This document shows positions 1 through 6,755 of a stretch of DNA of 8,771 bases, in pieces; the first letter of the stretch is position 1; every line of letters begins with the position of its first letter. The notes below the pieces were generated by a model. The model was not told the DNA's origin and did no database searches. It was given only the letters and a program-made list of their open reading frames with translations. The stretch is from Myxococcales bacterium (lineage in GTDB: Bacteria > Myxococcota > Polyangia > HGW-17 > SLPX01), in NCBI GenBank assembly GCA_007131745.1, contig SLPX01000127.1, forward strand, positions 1 to 8,771. The letters are read 5' to 3'. Both the position numbers and the translations under genes were made by a program.

Positions 1-1092
1 AGGCGCTCCGATTATTTTGAGAATGATAAGCAGGAAAAAGGGAACAGCCAAAAGAAGTCGTGCTTTGGGGTTAGCCGTCAAAGTTCGTATTTCTTTGACA
101 AATATTGCTGAGGTGGAGCCGTCCATACCAAACCAAGTGTGCCTCATCCCAAGTCCCGAAACAATTCTTGCCGGCTTGTTTTTGGAAGATGTTTGAACGC
201 CTTTTGAACCTTTCTTTTTTCCTTTTTCGCCTTGATAAAAACGCAGCAAGAGAGAGAGACCGACAAGCCAAGATACAACAGCGATGCAAATCATGGCGAG
301 ACTTTCCATCAAGGCAGGTACAATGTGGCCATCATGGGCGGAGATTAGCGCTGAAGCAAACCAACCCGGTGGAGTCTTTTGCAGGGAGTTGCTTGTTTGC
401 GCTAAAATGCTTAGATCTTCAGGAGCGCTTCCAAATGTATCTATCCGTGCAAACAGCCAAGAACCATCCACAGGAGGAATGAAAGCGGCAAGACCCAATA
501 AAAAAAGAAATCCCACCGTCAAAATCTCACCTGATCGGCGTGATTTCATTATGTTAAGAAAAAAACTCTTCAGAAGCTGTCCGGAGGTAATAGTCATTAA
601 AACAAAGCTGAACGAAGCAACAATGACAGCGGTGATGTTTGTTTCCGGCCTTTTAATCAGAGCGAAACATAGACCTGCAAGGGGCGGATAAAAGAACAGA
701 ACTCCAGGTTCCAAAATGCTGGTCGCTGTTTGGATGAAATGCAGTCGAGCCGGTGAAACCGGGTAGAAAAAAAAGCGGGCCAGTTCTTGAGCTTCGTCGA
801 TTTGTGCCGCTACAACCGGCCATAAAACCCAAAAAAGGCCCAATAGAAAAGAGAAGAGCGAAATCAAAAACGGCAGCCATATGGGATCTATGTGAGGTTG
901 TATGACGAATGAGAAAACATAATAAGTACCAAAACCTAGGCCGGACGAGAAGGTAAGGGCGAACAAAAGTGATACAAATGCGCCAATTAATCCACGGCTT
1001 GAAAAGGACCTCAAAAAAAGCTTAAATCTGAGGCTTGCCAACAGCCGGACAGTTTGTGGAAATGAAGGAACTTCTTCGTTCGCTGGTTTCAT
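1..1092 (-). CDS. ABC transporter permease, multi-pass membrane protein (partial, C-terminus beyond window)
   Basis: The reading frame is open for 364 codons from an ATG at 1092 down to base 1, with no stop, so the C-terminus lies outside the window. The next in-frame codon group upstream holds a TGA at 1107-1105, which makes 1092 the first possible ATG. Hydrophobic segments suited to spanning the inner membrane lie at about residues 35-65, 71-96, 128-146, 152-170, 190-206, 263-285 and 346-361. Between the last two is a cytoplasmic-type loop with a Lys-rich stretch (residues 288-307, including GKKKGSKG). The protein follows an ABC ATPase directly and is most likely the membrane half of that exporter (ABC-2-like). 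The family is inferred from topology and neighbour, since no diagnostic motif is visible. The substrate is unknown. The region is AT-rich compared with the far end of the window. Confidence 0.8.
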   Translation of the reverse strand, partial: MKPANEEVPSFPQTVRLLASLRFKLFLRSFSSRGLIGAFVSLLFALTFSSGLGFGTYYVFSFVIQPHIDPIWLPFLISLFSFLLGLFWVLWPVVAAQIDEAQELARFFFYPVSPARLHFIQTATSILEPGVLFFYPPLAGLCFALIKRPETNITAVIVASFSFVLMTITSGQLLKSFFLNIMKSRRSGEILTVGFLFLLGLAAFIPPVDGSWLFARIDTFGSAPEDLSILAQTSNSLQKTPPGWFASALISAHDGHIVPALMESLAMICIAVVSWLVGLSLLLRFYQGEKGKKKGSKGVQTSSKNKPARIVSGLGMRHTWFGMDGSTSAIFVKEIRTLTANPKARLLLAVPFFLLIILKIIGAP

Positions 1093-1172
1093 AGGCTCAG
1101 CTTTTCATGGTCTGCTGCAAAATGCTCAATAGCCGGACCGGCTAGGGTAGATAGATAATGAATCTCAAGCAT
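1089..1172 (-). CDS. Candidate 27-residue small ORF linking ATPase and permease
   Basis: An ATG at 1172 lies five bases after the ATPase stop codon (TGA at 1180-1178). It opens a 27-codon frame starting MLEIHYLST and ending HEKLSL, whose TGA (1091-1089) overlaps the permease ATG in an ATGA tetranucleotide. It therefore fills the whole gap between the two transporter genes. This geometry is typical of translational coupling, so the ORF could be a short leader whose translation delivers ribosomes to the permease start, which itself lacks a good Shine-Dalgarno. No clear ribosome binding site precedes the small ORF either, and the peptide has no recognisable domain, signal peptide or membrane segment. 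It may be a chance ORF, because 27 codons is short. Confidence 0.35.
   Translation of the reverse strand: MLEIHYLSTLAGPAIEHFAADHEKLSL
1130..1144. repeat. Perfect 15-bp inverted repeat (TAGCCGG-A-CCGGCTA) in ATPase-permease gap
   Basis: TAGCCGG at 1130-1136 is the exact reverse complement of CCGGCTA at 1138-1144, with one central base. In RNA it would form a six-pair GC-rich stem with a three-base loop. On the transcribed (minus) strand it is followed by a mixed sequence with only one short T run, so it is not a convincing intrinsic terminator. It could be an mRNA-stability or attenuation hairpin that sets the permease level, or a dyad bound by a protein. Confidence 0.45.
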
Positions 1173-1177
1173 GACCG

Positions 1178-1939
1178 TCAATTAGTCAGCCAATCCGGCA
1201 TCACTATTTTACTTCCTTTGGGTTGAGAGATTCCGCCAAAAACTTCTTCAAGATTTTTTCCGGTCTTGAGCAGATCGTCCATGGTGCTTTCATATGCCAG
1301 CTTTCCCTCATGAACAATCGCTATTCTATGACATAGTTTTTGTGCGACCTCCAATATATGAGTGGTCAACATGATCGTAGCTCCACCTTTGGCGATCTCC
1401 TCAAGAACCAATCGTATGGTTGCCGCGCTGGTCGCATCCACACCTTCGAATGGTTCATCCAAAAACAAAACTTGGGGGGCATGTATGAGCGCGCAACCGA
1501 TAGCCAGCTTTTTCTTCATTCCCCTGGAATAATCGCAAATAAGAGTTTTGGCCGCGCTTTTCAAGCGCAACATTTCCAGCAGTATATCCGCCCTTCTCTG
1601 TGACTCTTTTTTGGTGAGGCCGAACATTCTACCTGCGAACAATAGCTGTTCATGTCCGCTTAACCTTGAAAACAAGGAGGGTTCCTCAGATACCACTCCC
1701 ATTCTGGTCTTAAACCAAGGGTCGTTGGGATCGAGCGGTCGATCCAGCATGAAAATCTTCCCTTCTGTTGGTCGAAGTGTGCCGGTGAGCATTGAAATAG
1801 TTGTTGATTTTCCTGCTCCGTTTCGCCCTAAAAGTCCGAAAAAAGTCTTCTTTTCAATGCTCAGGTTGAGGTTGTCCACCGCAGTGACATCACCGAAAAC
1901 TTTTGAAAGCCCTACAGTCCGGATGGCGCTGGATTCCAT
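1178..1939 (-). CDS. ABC transporter ATP-binding protein (ABC-2/CcmA-like exporter)
   Basis: This 253-residue nucleotide-binding subunit would power the membrane transporter encoded next to it. Landmarks in order are: Walker A GRNGAGKST (residues 38-46); a Q-loop region VVSEEP (82-87) where Glu stands at the usual Gln position; an LSGGQ-type signature YSRGMKKKL (137-145); Walker B VLFLDEP (157-163) with the catalytic Glu; D-loop GVDA (166-169); and the H-loop His in LTTHI (191-195). Length and motif order fit the ABC-2 multidrug/lipid/Cu-type exporters such as CcmA and NatA. The ATG at 1939 is preceded by AAAGGA at nine bases, a good ribosome binding site. The gene lies 41 bp after pssA and 85 bp before the permease, all in one direction, so the three may be co-transcribed. 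Family confidence is high, but the substrate is not readable from sequence. Confidence 0.95.
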   Translation of the reverse strand: MESSAIRTVGLSKVFGDVTAVDNLNLSIEKKTFFGLLGRNGAGKSTTISMLTGTLRPTEGKIFMLDRPLDPNDPWFKTRMGVVSEEPSLFSRLSGHEQLLFAGRMFGLTKKESQRRADILLEMLRLKSAAKTLICDYSRGMKKKLAIGCALIHAPQVLFLDEPFEGVDATSAATIRLVLEEIAKGGATIMLTTHILEVAQKLCHRIAIVHEGKLAYESTMDDLLKTGKNLEEVFGGISQPKGSKIVMPDWLTN

Positions 1940-1948
1940 GCTTCAGTG

Positions 1949-1954
1949 TCCTTT
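1949..1954 (-). promoter_or_regulatory. Ribosome binding site of the ABC ATPase gene
   Basis: On the minus strand AAAGGA lies nine bases before the ATG at 1939, and it supports that start. Confidence 0.6.
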
Positions 1955-1980
1955 GAATTGTCCGGGCCACCTAATGATCT

Positions 1981-2604
1981 TCAAAGTTTGGGAATTTTCA
2001 AAGTGGCGCTTATCATCGCGGTTCCACTGATAAAATATGTAAGCGTGAACGGATGCAACGTCCAGCCCAAGAATTCAACATCACCCAGTGGAATATCATT
2101 CCCCACCCTGCCCAAAGCCAAAAACACGGCGAGTACAGCGGGTATCAAGACGCTGGTGGGAATGGGAGTTCCTTCGTAATAAGCTACTTTTCCCGAATCA
2201 TCCGACAAGTCCTCTGCAGTCACATTGTAACGCGCCAACCTCGCTACACCGCATGAAACAAAATACACGAGGATAACTGCATCCCATCCGCCGGACAGGC
2301 CCAACACATAACCCAACACCGCGGGCGCCACCCCGAAAGACAAGACATCAGCCAATGAATCCAGGTCCGCGCCCAACGGAGATGAAAGATTTGTCTTTCT
2401 TGCTACATATCCATCCAAAAAATCACAAGCAAGACTCACCGGCAGAAGCGCAAGCGCTGCCCAAATGAGCGAAACGTCACCGCCCGAAGCGAATTTGACG
2501 GCCATTAAAATTGCAACCGTTCCGGATGCAGCATTGGCCAAGGTAAAGAAATCCGCGGGTGAAAAAGAACGGAGCATGCTGAAATGTTTTTGTGTATTTT
2601 TCAT
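1981..2604 (-). CDS. pssA: CDP-diacylglycerol--serine O-phosphatidyltransferase (phosphatidylserine synthase)
   Basis: This 207-residue inner-membrane enzyme of the CDP-alcohol phosphatidyltransferase family would join serine to CDP-diacylglycerol, giving phosphatidylserine (precursor of phosphatidylethanolamine) and CMP. The complete family motif is present: D64-G65-x2-A68-R69-x8-G78-x3-D82-x3-D86, whose acidic residues bind the metal and CDP group. The text around it (DSLADVLSFGVAPA, then ARLARYNV and EGTPIPTS) is typical of type II (Bacillus-like) PssA rather than PgsA, and the N-terminal FFTLANAASG also fits. Several hydrophobic segments follow, as expected for a multi-pass enzyme. The ATG at 2604 is ten bases after the preceding stop and lacks a clear Shine-Dalgarno, so translation may be coupled to the upstream gene. 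Met-10 is an alternative start. Confidence 0.92.
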   Translation of the reverse strand: MKNTQKHFSMLRSFSPADFFTLANAASGTVAILMAVKFASGGDVSLIWAALALLPVSLACDFLDGYVARKTNLSSPLGADLDSLADVLSFGVAPAVLGYVLGLSGGWDAVILVYFVSCGVARLARYNVTAEDLSDDSGKVAYYEGTPIPTSVLIPAVLAVFLALGRVGNDIPLGDVEFLGWTLHPFTLTYFISGTAMISATLKIPKL

Positions 2605-2614
2605 TGCCCGGACT

Positions 2615-3712
2615 TCATAGGTTACAATTCTTGAACTCGAGTTCCCCCCAAAGCCGGCCCTTGGGCTTGCCCCTCTCCGATAAATCGCAGTCTATCTTGA
2701 CCTTGCCCGAGACAATAATATCAGCGCGCACATGTTCTCTTTTCAGTTCACCTTCGATCACTTTGCATTCACGCAACTCCATTGCCATGTTGGGTTTCGC
2801 CTCTTCCCCAATAAGCGGCGCCACCACCATAATTTTCTCCGAACTCTCTTGTACGATTCTCACCCAGTTTTTTCCATCGGATAGATTTACGCCGAATTTT
2901 CCCTTGTGTGATCCGGGACTGCACTCGCTCGGGGAAAGAGTCCAGTTTCCCATCAAAGAACTTTCGGACTGCAAATTGCCTTTGAATTCCATCTCGCCCG
3001 GTTCGTCCAGCCGACATGAATGGTCGAAGTAAAGCCTTTGTTTATCACCCTGAATCCAAAACTGGTAGCCGTCTTCGTCGTATGAGATTATCGCCACCGC
3101 GCTCGGATCGAAACCCCTTGTCTTTGCAACATCCCAAAGTTTTTTCAAAGAGCACCGTGGTTTTTCCAGGACCTTGTCGGGCCCTTGACGGGACGAAGAG
3201 GTGGTTTTATGCATTCCGAACCAACGCACCGGGTATTCACCGGATCTGCATCCGGACCCGGTGCGAGTGACTTTGGAAACGCGTCCCGGCTTGCTGATCG
3301 TCATGGTTACACCCTCGTACGAATGGTCTTGCGGGCCTCCCGCACCCTTGGGAACCGAAGGATCACGATCCGTGTTTTCTCGCATAAACCCGTAAACCAC
3401 CGTGGGCTTGTATGATGCGTGCAGATCCAGGGTGCCGTCCGAACGAACAAAGCGGGCTTCAAAAGCCGTAAATACAGCCCCCTCCCCTGCCTTTTCGGCT
3501 ACCGCATCGAATTCAGCCACCGGGTCGAAATTGCGGGAATCTCCCGGCACATGAAAGTTACCCGGCTCGGTCCAACCACATAGGTGGCCGGAGAAACCCG
3601 TTATAACCAAAGCTGAAAAAGCAACAACCACAACCCCCGTGCCTATACCTGATATTATCGCAACCAACGGGTTCTTCTTTTTGATTTCCATGGAGGAAGC
3701 ATCGTAGCCCAT
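2615..3712 (-). CDS. Membrane-anchored Cys-rich protein of unknown function
   Basis: I do not recognise this 365-residue protein. Residues 11-13 are KKK, followed by a single hydrophobic segment at about 15-40. The pattern predicts an N-terminal signal anchor with the remaining ~320 residues outside the cytoplasm. That part holds eight cysteines (45, 155, 187, 233, 264, 316, 342, 363), an even number that would suit disulfide pairing in the periplasm. There is no lipobox. Three regions can be seen: about 60-185, Gly/Ser/Thr-rich; 186-235, beginning CSLKKLWDVAK and ending YFDHSC, so perhaps bracketed by a disulfide; and a C-terminal beta-rich region 239-363 ending GELEFKNC. The start at 3712 has a strong Shine-Dalgarno (AAGGAG). 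The gene lies 95 bp after the dehydrogenase and 10 bp before pssA. A structural or sensory role at the envelope is possible but not shown. Confidence 0.82.
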   Translation of the reverse strand: MGYDASSMEIKKKNPLVAIISGIGTGVVVVAFSALVITGFSGHLCGWTEPGNFHVPGDSRNFDPVAEFDAVAEKAGEGAVFTAFEARFVRSDGTLDLHASYKPTVVYGFMRENTDRDPSVPKGAGGPQDHSYEGVTMTISKPGRVSKVTRTGSGCRSGEYPVRWFGMHKTTSSSRQGPDKVLEKPRCSLKKLWDVAKTRGFDPSAVAIISYDEDGYQFWIQGDKQRLYFDHSCRLDEPGEMEFKGNLQSESSLMGNWTLSPSECSPGSHKGKFGVNLSDGKNWVRIVQESSEKIMVVAPLIGEEAKPNMAMELRECKVIEGELKREHVRADIIVSGKVKIDCDLSERGKPKGRLWGELEFKNCNL

Positions 3713-3719
3713 TCTTAAT

Positions 3720-3725
3720 CTCCTT
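3720..3725 (-). promoter_or_regulatory. Strong Shine-Dalgarno of the Cys-rich protein gene
   Basis: On the minus strand AAGGAG stands seven bases before the ATG at 3712. It is the best ribosome binding site in the window. It favours this start over the internal Met-8 and suggests this gene starts translation independently of the dehydrogenase 95 bp upstream. No convincing promoter was found in that 95-bp gap. Confidence 0.7.
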
Positions 3726-3807
3726 ATGGATACTGTTGAAAACTTCGATTATTGTTATTCGAACCCCTGCGCTAAGCTCACCGTGAGAAAAGCCGTTTTC
3801 CAATAAT

Positions 3808-5589
3808 CTAATACGAAACCCTCATGGACGTCAGAATCCTTACCAGTTCTTTGGGCATGTCGAGTTTCAACCGTGCCCTGGCGATTTCTTTACCCCGCGC
3901 ATCAAATACCGTTGCATGAAGACTTGTCATGCTTCCAAAAAACGAGGTTGCGAAATCGAGTTCACCCGTATCAATCGAACCGACCCCATCTCTTTCCGAC
4001 AAACGTTCGGACCACTCGGCCCCCGGTTTAACTCGGGTAGAAGCTCTTACATGCAAAGGCTCATTGTTGTTATCCCTCAATTCCAGATACAAAAGAAGCC
4101 TTCTCTCAGTGAACTTCATTTCCAGCGTTCCACTGCACGATACGTTGTCGGCCAAGGTTTTGAAAAAACAACTTCCGTTCACATCCGCGCTTTTGTTCGT
4201 AGACAACCGGAAGAACCCGGGAATTTTAACCTCCAAATCGATTCCGGATTCATGAGTTCCGCCCGGGCGCCCTGAATAAGTATGGGTTCCGCGCCAGCCG
4301 AGCCTGAACGATACATCCATGTCGCGCGCTTCATGGAGTTGAACTCCGGTCGGAGTCCATCCCCGGTCCAGGTACCATTGCAACACCCGGGAATATCCGC
4401 TCCTTAAATCCGGCCACCTGTAGCGGAACCCGATGGAACAAAGCTTGTCATTGGAAAGTTTCGTATCCCACAACATGTATAACCCGGAACCCTTTGTTAT
4501 GCAGGGGCTGAGATCATCGGTGCATCGATGTCGCAGACAAACGAATTTCCATGCAAGTCCGGCCAAATAATCGATTATCTTGAACAAAACCTCAGATGAA
4601 AAAACCCGGCGAAACCGCTTCAAAACCCACGTGGGCGGAATGGGAACCACGAACTCCAACGGCAACCCATAGGCCTTTACCGCTGCTGTAAACGCTTCAC
4701 CCAAACTCAACGGCGAATCATCCGCCAGGTTGAATGTCTCGTTCCATGCTTTCGTATTATCCATGACGAACAAAGCAGCGCGCGCAACATCTTCAGCGTG
4801 AACCCAGCTCATCTTGGCACCACCCACAAATCCCACCATTCTTCCACCGCACAACAGGTAAAGAAGCGGAGGAAGGGTCACAAGCCCCCCCGCAGCCGTG
4901 CCGCCCTTTCCACCCGGTCCGTACACAAAGGCAGGCCGCAAGATTGTCAAAGCCGGCCCGCGCGCTTCCGCCAGCCCGCGAAGCGTATTTTCAGCTTCTA
5001 GTTTCGAACGTTGATAATCAGTAAACGGCACGCCCAACGGCAACGACTCGTCGAATCCGCCCACCACTTTTTTTCCAGTATCTTTACCGCTGCCTTTACC
5101 CTTGCCCTTGCTCTTGGACTTCCTGCCGATAACGGTTTTTTTTCCCTTCTGTTCAAAATCGTACACCATGCCCGAAGAGAAAAAGACAAACAAACGAACC
5201 TTTGCGCGGCGAGCCGCTTCGTACAGGTTCTTTGCAGCATCAACATTGATGGAAACCGGTTCCCCGCAACCCTTATCTCTGCCGATGACGTCCGCTGCAT
5301 GCATCACAAACGAGACTCCCTCCACCGCTTCCTCGCAAAACGATGGATCCGCCAAGTCGCCGGAACGAACCTGAAACGATTCCCCCTTGCGAACCTTGGG
5401 ATAATTGGCGCCCGGCATATCCACGGCTACTACCTTGTAGTCCCGGGCAAGCAGTTCCCTTACAATAAACGCACCGACCGTCCCGGCCGCACCTGTAACC
5501 AGAACGCTCTCTCCGGGTTGCCCCGGCAACAGCGTCGAAACATCCGACCCGGCCGGCAAATCACTTCCGTGCACGTAATTAATTTTCAT
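3808..5589 (-). CDS. Extended short-chain dehydrogenase (3-beta-HSD/epimerase type) fused to a C-terminal beta-rich domain
   Basis: This 593-residue protein is much longer than the ~330-380 residues usual for extended SDRs. The SDR part spans about residues 25-410. It has the dinucleotide-binding motif TGAAGTVG (32-39), Asp-57 at the end of strand 2 (favouring NAD over NADP), SS at 138-139 as catalytic Ser candidates, and the catalytic pair Tyr-192/Lys-196 (YQRSK). LRPAFVYGPG (217-226) and a late LQWYLDRGW segment (403-411) also fit. Between Ser-139 and Tyr-192 lies a basic, low-complexity insert (about 146-175) rich in Lys, Gly and Ser. Residues ~415-593 form a separate domain with alternating strand-like segments (for example DLEVKIPGFF and LLLYLELRD) and no membrane span. 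It faintly resembles beta domains attached to cholesterol-oxidase-like enzymes, which is a weak inference. The likely reaction is NAD-dependent oxidation/reduction or epimerisation of a sterol-, sugar- or lipid-like alcohol. The gene follows the iron-sulfur gene by 71 bp. No nearby Shine-Dalgarno is seen (GGAG is ~15 bases away). Confidence 0.88.
   Translation of the reverse strand: MKINYVHGSDLPAGSDVSTLLPGQPGESVLVTGAAGTVGAFIVRELLARDYKVVAVDMPGANYPKVRKGESFQVRSGDLADPSFCEEAVEGVSFVMHAADVIGRDKGCGEPVSINVDAAKNLYEAARRAKVRLFVFFSSGMVYDFEQKGKKTVIGRKSKSKGKGKGSGKDTGKKVVGGFDESLPLGVPFTDYQRSKLEAENTLRGLAEARGPALTILRPAFVYGPGGKGGTAAGGLVTLPPLLYLLCGGRMVGFVGGAKMSWVHAEDVARAALFVMDNTKAWNETFNLADDSPLSLGEAFTAAVKAYGLPLEFVVPIPPTWVLKRFRRVFSSEVLFKIIDYLAGLAWKFVCLRHRCTDDLSPCITKGSGLYMLWDTKLSNDKLCSIGFRYRWPDLRSGYSRVLQWYLDRGWTPTGVQLHEARDMDVSFRLGWRGTHTYSGRPGGTHESGIDLEVKIPGFFRLSTNKSADVNGSCFFKTLADNVSCSGTLEMKFTERRLLLYLELRDNNNEPLHVRASTRVKPGAEWSERLSERDGVGSIDTGELDFATSFFGSMTSLHATVFDARGKEIARARLKLDMPKELVRILTSMRVSY
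5083..5121 (-). repeat. Imperfect hexanucleotide repeat encoding Lys-Gly/Lys-Ser dipeptides
   Basis: Residues 157-169 of the dehydrogenase alternate Lys with Ser or Gly (K-S-K-S-K-G-K-G-K-G-S-G-K). The codons alternate AAG/AAA with AGC, TCC, GGC or GGT, giving a degenerate six-base period. This looks like a decayed simple repeat grown by replication slippage inside a surface loop of the enzyme. Confidence 0.6.
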
Positions 5590-5660
5590 GATTTAAAATG
5601 TTTACTCCATGAATTGGGAAGCGCTCGCTTCGGAGATCCTGTTTCACAACACCGAATCTT

Positions 5661-6755
5661 TCAACGTTTAGCTTTCAGAGCCATATCCAGCAATGAAATC
5701 ACATCCAAAACTTCCAAAGCGGGCGCGTTTTTCCTAAGATTCTCTACACACGACGCGCACGCAGTGACAACAGTCGCGGTGTCGGTTTCGTATACGTCCT
5801 CCAACCTGCGGTGAGCAGTCAAGGAAACAACTTCAGGCACGGTCATCGGCATAATCCCGCCGGCGCCGCAGCAATCACCATGTTCCCTGTTTTTGGAAAA
5901 TTCAAGAAGCTTTCCTACTGCTCGACCCGCAAGTCTGCGGGGAGGATCATAAACACCCAGGAATCGTCCAAGGTAACAAGGGTCATGGTAAAATGCCGTC
6001 TCAAACACTTTCCCGATTTTCAGTCGATGAGCGGTGGTGTCCAGGAATTCTGTTATATGAACCACTTCCGCGGTCAATTCCACACCAATAAACGGGTAGA
6101 CGTTCCTCATCAGGTATACGCAGGAAGGGCACGCGCAAACTATCTTTTTGTATCCTTTTGTTCCTTCCGCCAATGCCTGGGCAAGATGAAGGAACTCGGC
6201 CGGGTAACCGGCCGCCAACAACGGGTACCCGCCGCAAACCAGGTCCGTCTCCATAAGGGCCATGTAATCTATGGACGCGGCTTCCAAAACCCGGAGCGTT
6301 CGGCCCACATCCTCAGGGGTGTGCTCTATCAAGTCACAACCCGGCATGTACGCAACCTGGGCCTCTTCGACAAAGTAATGTTCATCAACAAGCCTGTGAA
6401 GACGGTGTACCAGATCCTGGTTCCGTTGATAAAACTTCTCGACAAAACGATCCAAAACATCAGGAGCGGCGTCGCGAAGGGCAGCCTCGGCGCGGGCGGC
6501 AAAAAGCGCGTGCGTAACGGGTACATCACGTTCACAAAACTCGGTGCAACGGCCGCAACCGACACAGTGGTAGAGCACCGAAGCATAGTCGCCTTTGCAA
6601 CCGGCGACTCGACGATGTATCATGCCCGCCATCGTCATCTTGGCTTGAGGCGTCACCGATTCCCGCGCTTCAGTGTTGGCTACGGGACAAACATGCCGGC
6701 ATAGCTTGGGGCAGTAGGTACACGATTGGAACGCCTTTGAATAATCATCTATCAT
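5661..6755 (-). CDS. (Fe-S)-binding protein with two 4Fe-4S sites and two CCG domains (GlcF/HdrD-like)
   Basis: This 364-residue electron-transfer subunit probably serves the FAD oxidase encoded just upstream. Site 1 is C12-x2-C15-x3-C19-x3-C23-P, and site 2 is the classical C64-x2-C67-x2-C70-x3-C74. Two cysteine-rich CCG (DUF224-type) halves follow. The first has C140, then VCGG at 173-176 (one Cys where CCG is usual), then CACPSC (207-212). The second has C260, CCG at 295-297, then CASC (333-336). This is the layout of GlcF, GlpC and HdrD-like proteins, which bind iron-sulfur clusters and pass electrons between a flavoprotein and a quinone or other acceptor. I chose the ATG at 6755 because homologous sequence begins there, a purine-rich GAGAGAGAAG lies just upstream, and it overlaps the oxidase gene by only 11 bp. 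The frame stays open to an ATG at 6902, but those 49 residues are a shadow of the oxidase gene. No membrane segment is seen. Confidence 0.93.
   Translation of the reverse strand: MIDDYSKAFQSCTYCPKLCRHVCPVANTEARESVTPQAKMTMAGMIHRRVAGCKGDYASVLYHCVGCGRCTEFCERDVPVTHALFAARAEAALRDAAPDVLDRFVEKFYQRNQDLVHRLHRLVDEHYFVEEAQVAYMPGCDLIEHTPEDVGRTLRVLEAASIDYMALMETDLVCGGYPLLAAGYPAEFLHLAQALAEGTKGYKKIVCACPSCVYLMRNVYPFIGVELTAEVVHITEFLDTTAHRLKIGKVFETAFYHDPCYLGRFLGVYDPPRRLAGRAVGKLLEFSKNREHGDCCGAGGIMPMTVPEVVSLTAHRRLEDVYETDTATVVTACASCVENLRKNAPALEVLDVISLLDMALKAKR

Noticed and set aside
105..691. Plus-strand ORFs (125 and 135 codons) opposite the permease
   Set aside because: They are antisense to a continuous 364-codon membrane-protein frame and carry no features of their own.
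3744..3788. Short dyads (TTCGA..TCGAA and CTCAC/GTGAG) in the 95-bp gap as operator, promoter or terminator
   Set aside because: The arms are four to five bases, of a kind expected by chance, and no matching -35/-10 pair could be defined with confidence.
3558..3803. Minus-strand 81-codon ORF covering the gap before the Cys-rich protein gene
   Set aside because: Most of it overlaps the signal-anchor region of the real gene in another frame, and the Shine-Dalgarno at 3720-3725 serves the ATG at 3712 instead.
5618..5631. GAAGCG/CGCTTC inverted repeat between the iron-sulfur and dehydrogenase genes as a terminator
   Set aside because: The stem is only five pairs with a four-base loop, and no T run follows on the transcribed strand.
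5011..5814. Plus-strand ORF (267 codons) opposite the dehydrogenase N-terminus, meeting the next antisense ORF at 5811-5814
   Set aside because: The ATGA junction of the two antisense ORFs looks operon-like, but both are shadows of well-supported minus-strand genes and neither has recognisable protein features.
5811..6704. Long plus-strand ORF (297 codons) opposite the iron-sulfur gene
   Set aside because: It lies wholly antisense to a gene with full catalytic motifs, shows no domain or motif of its own, and its composition (Arg/His/Ser-rich) is that of a reverse-complement shadow.
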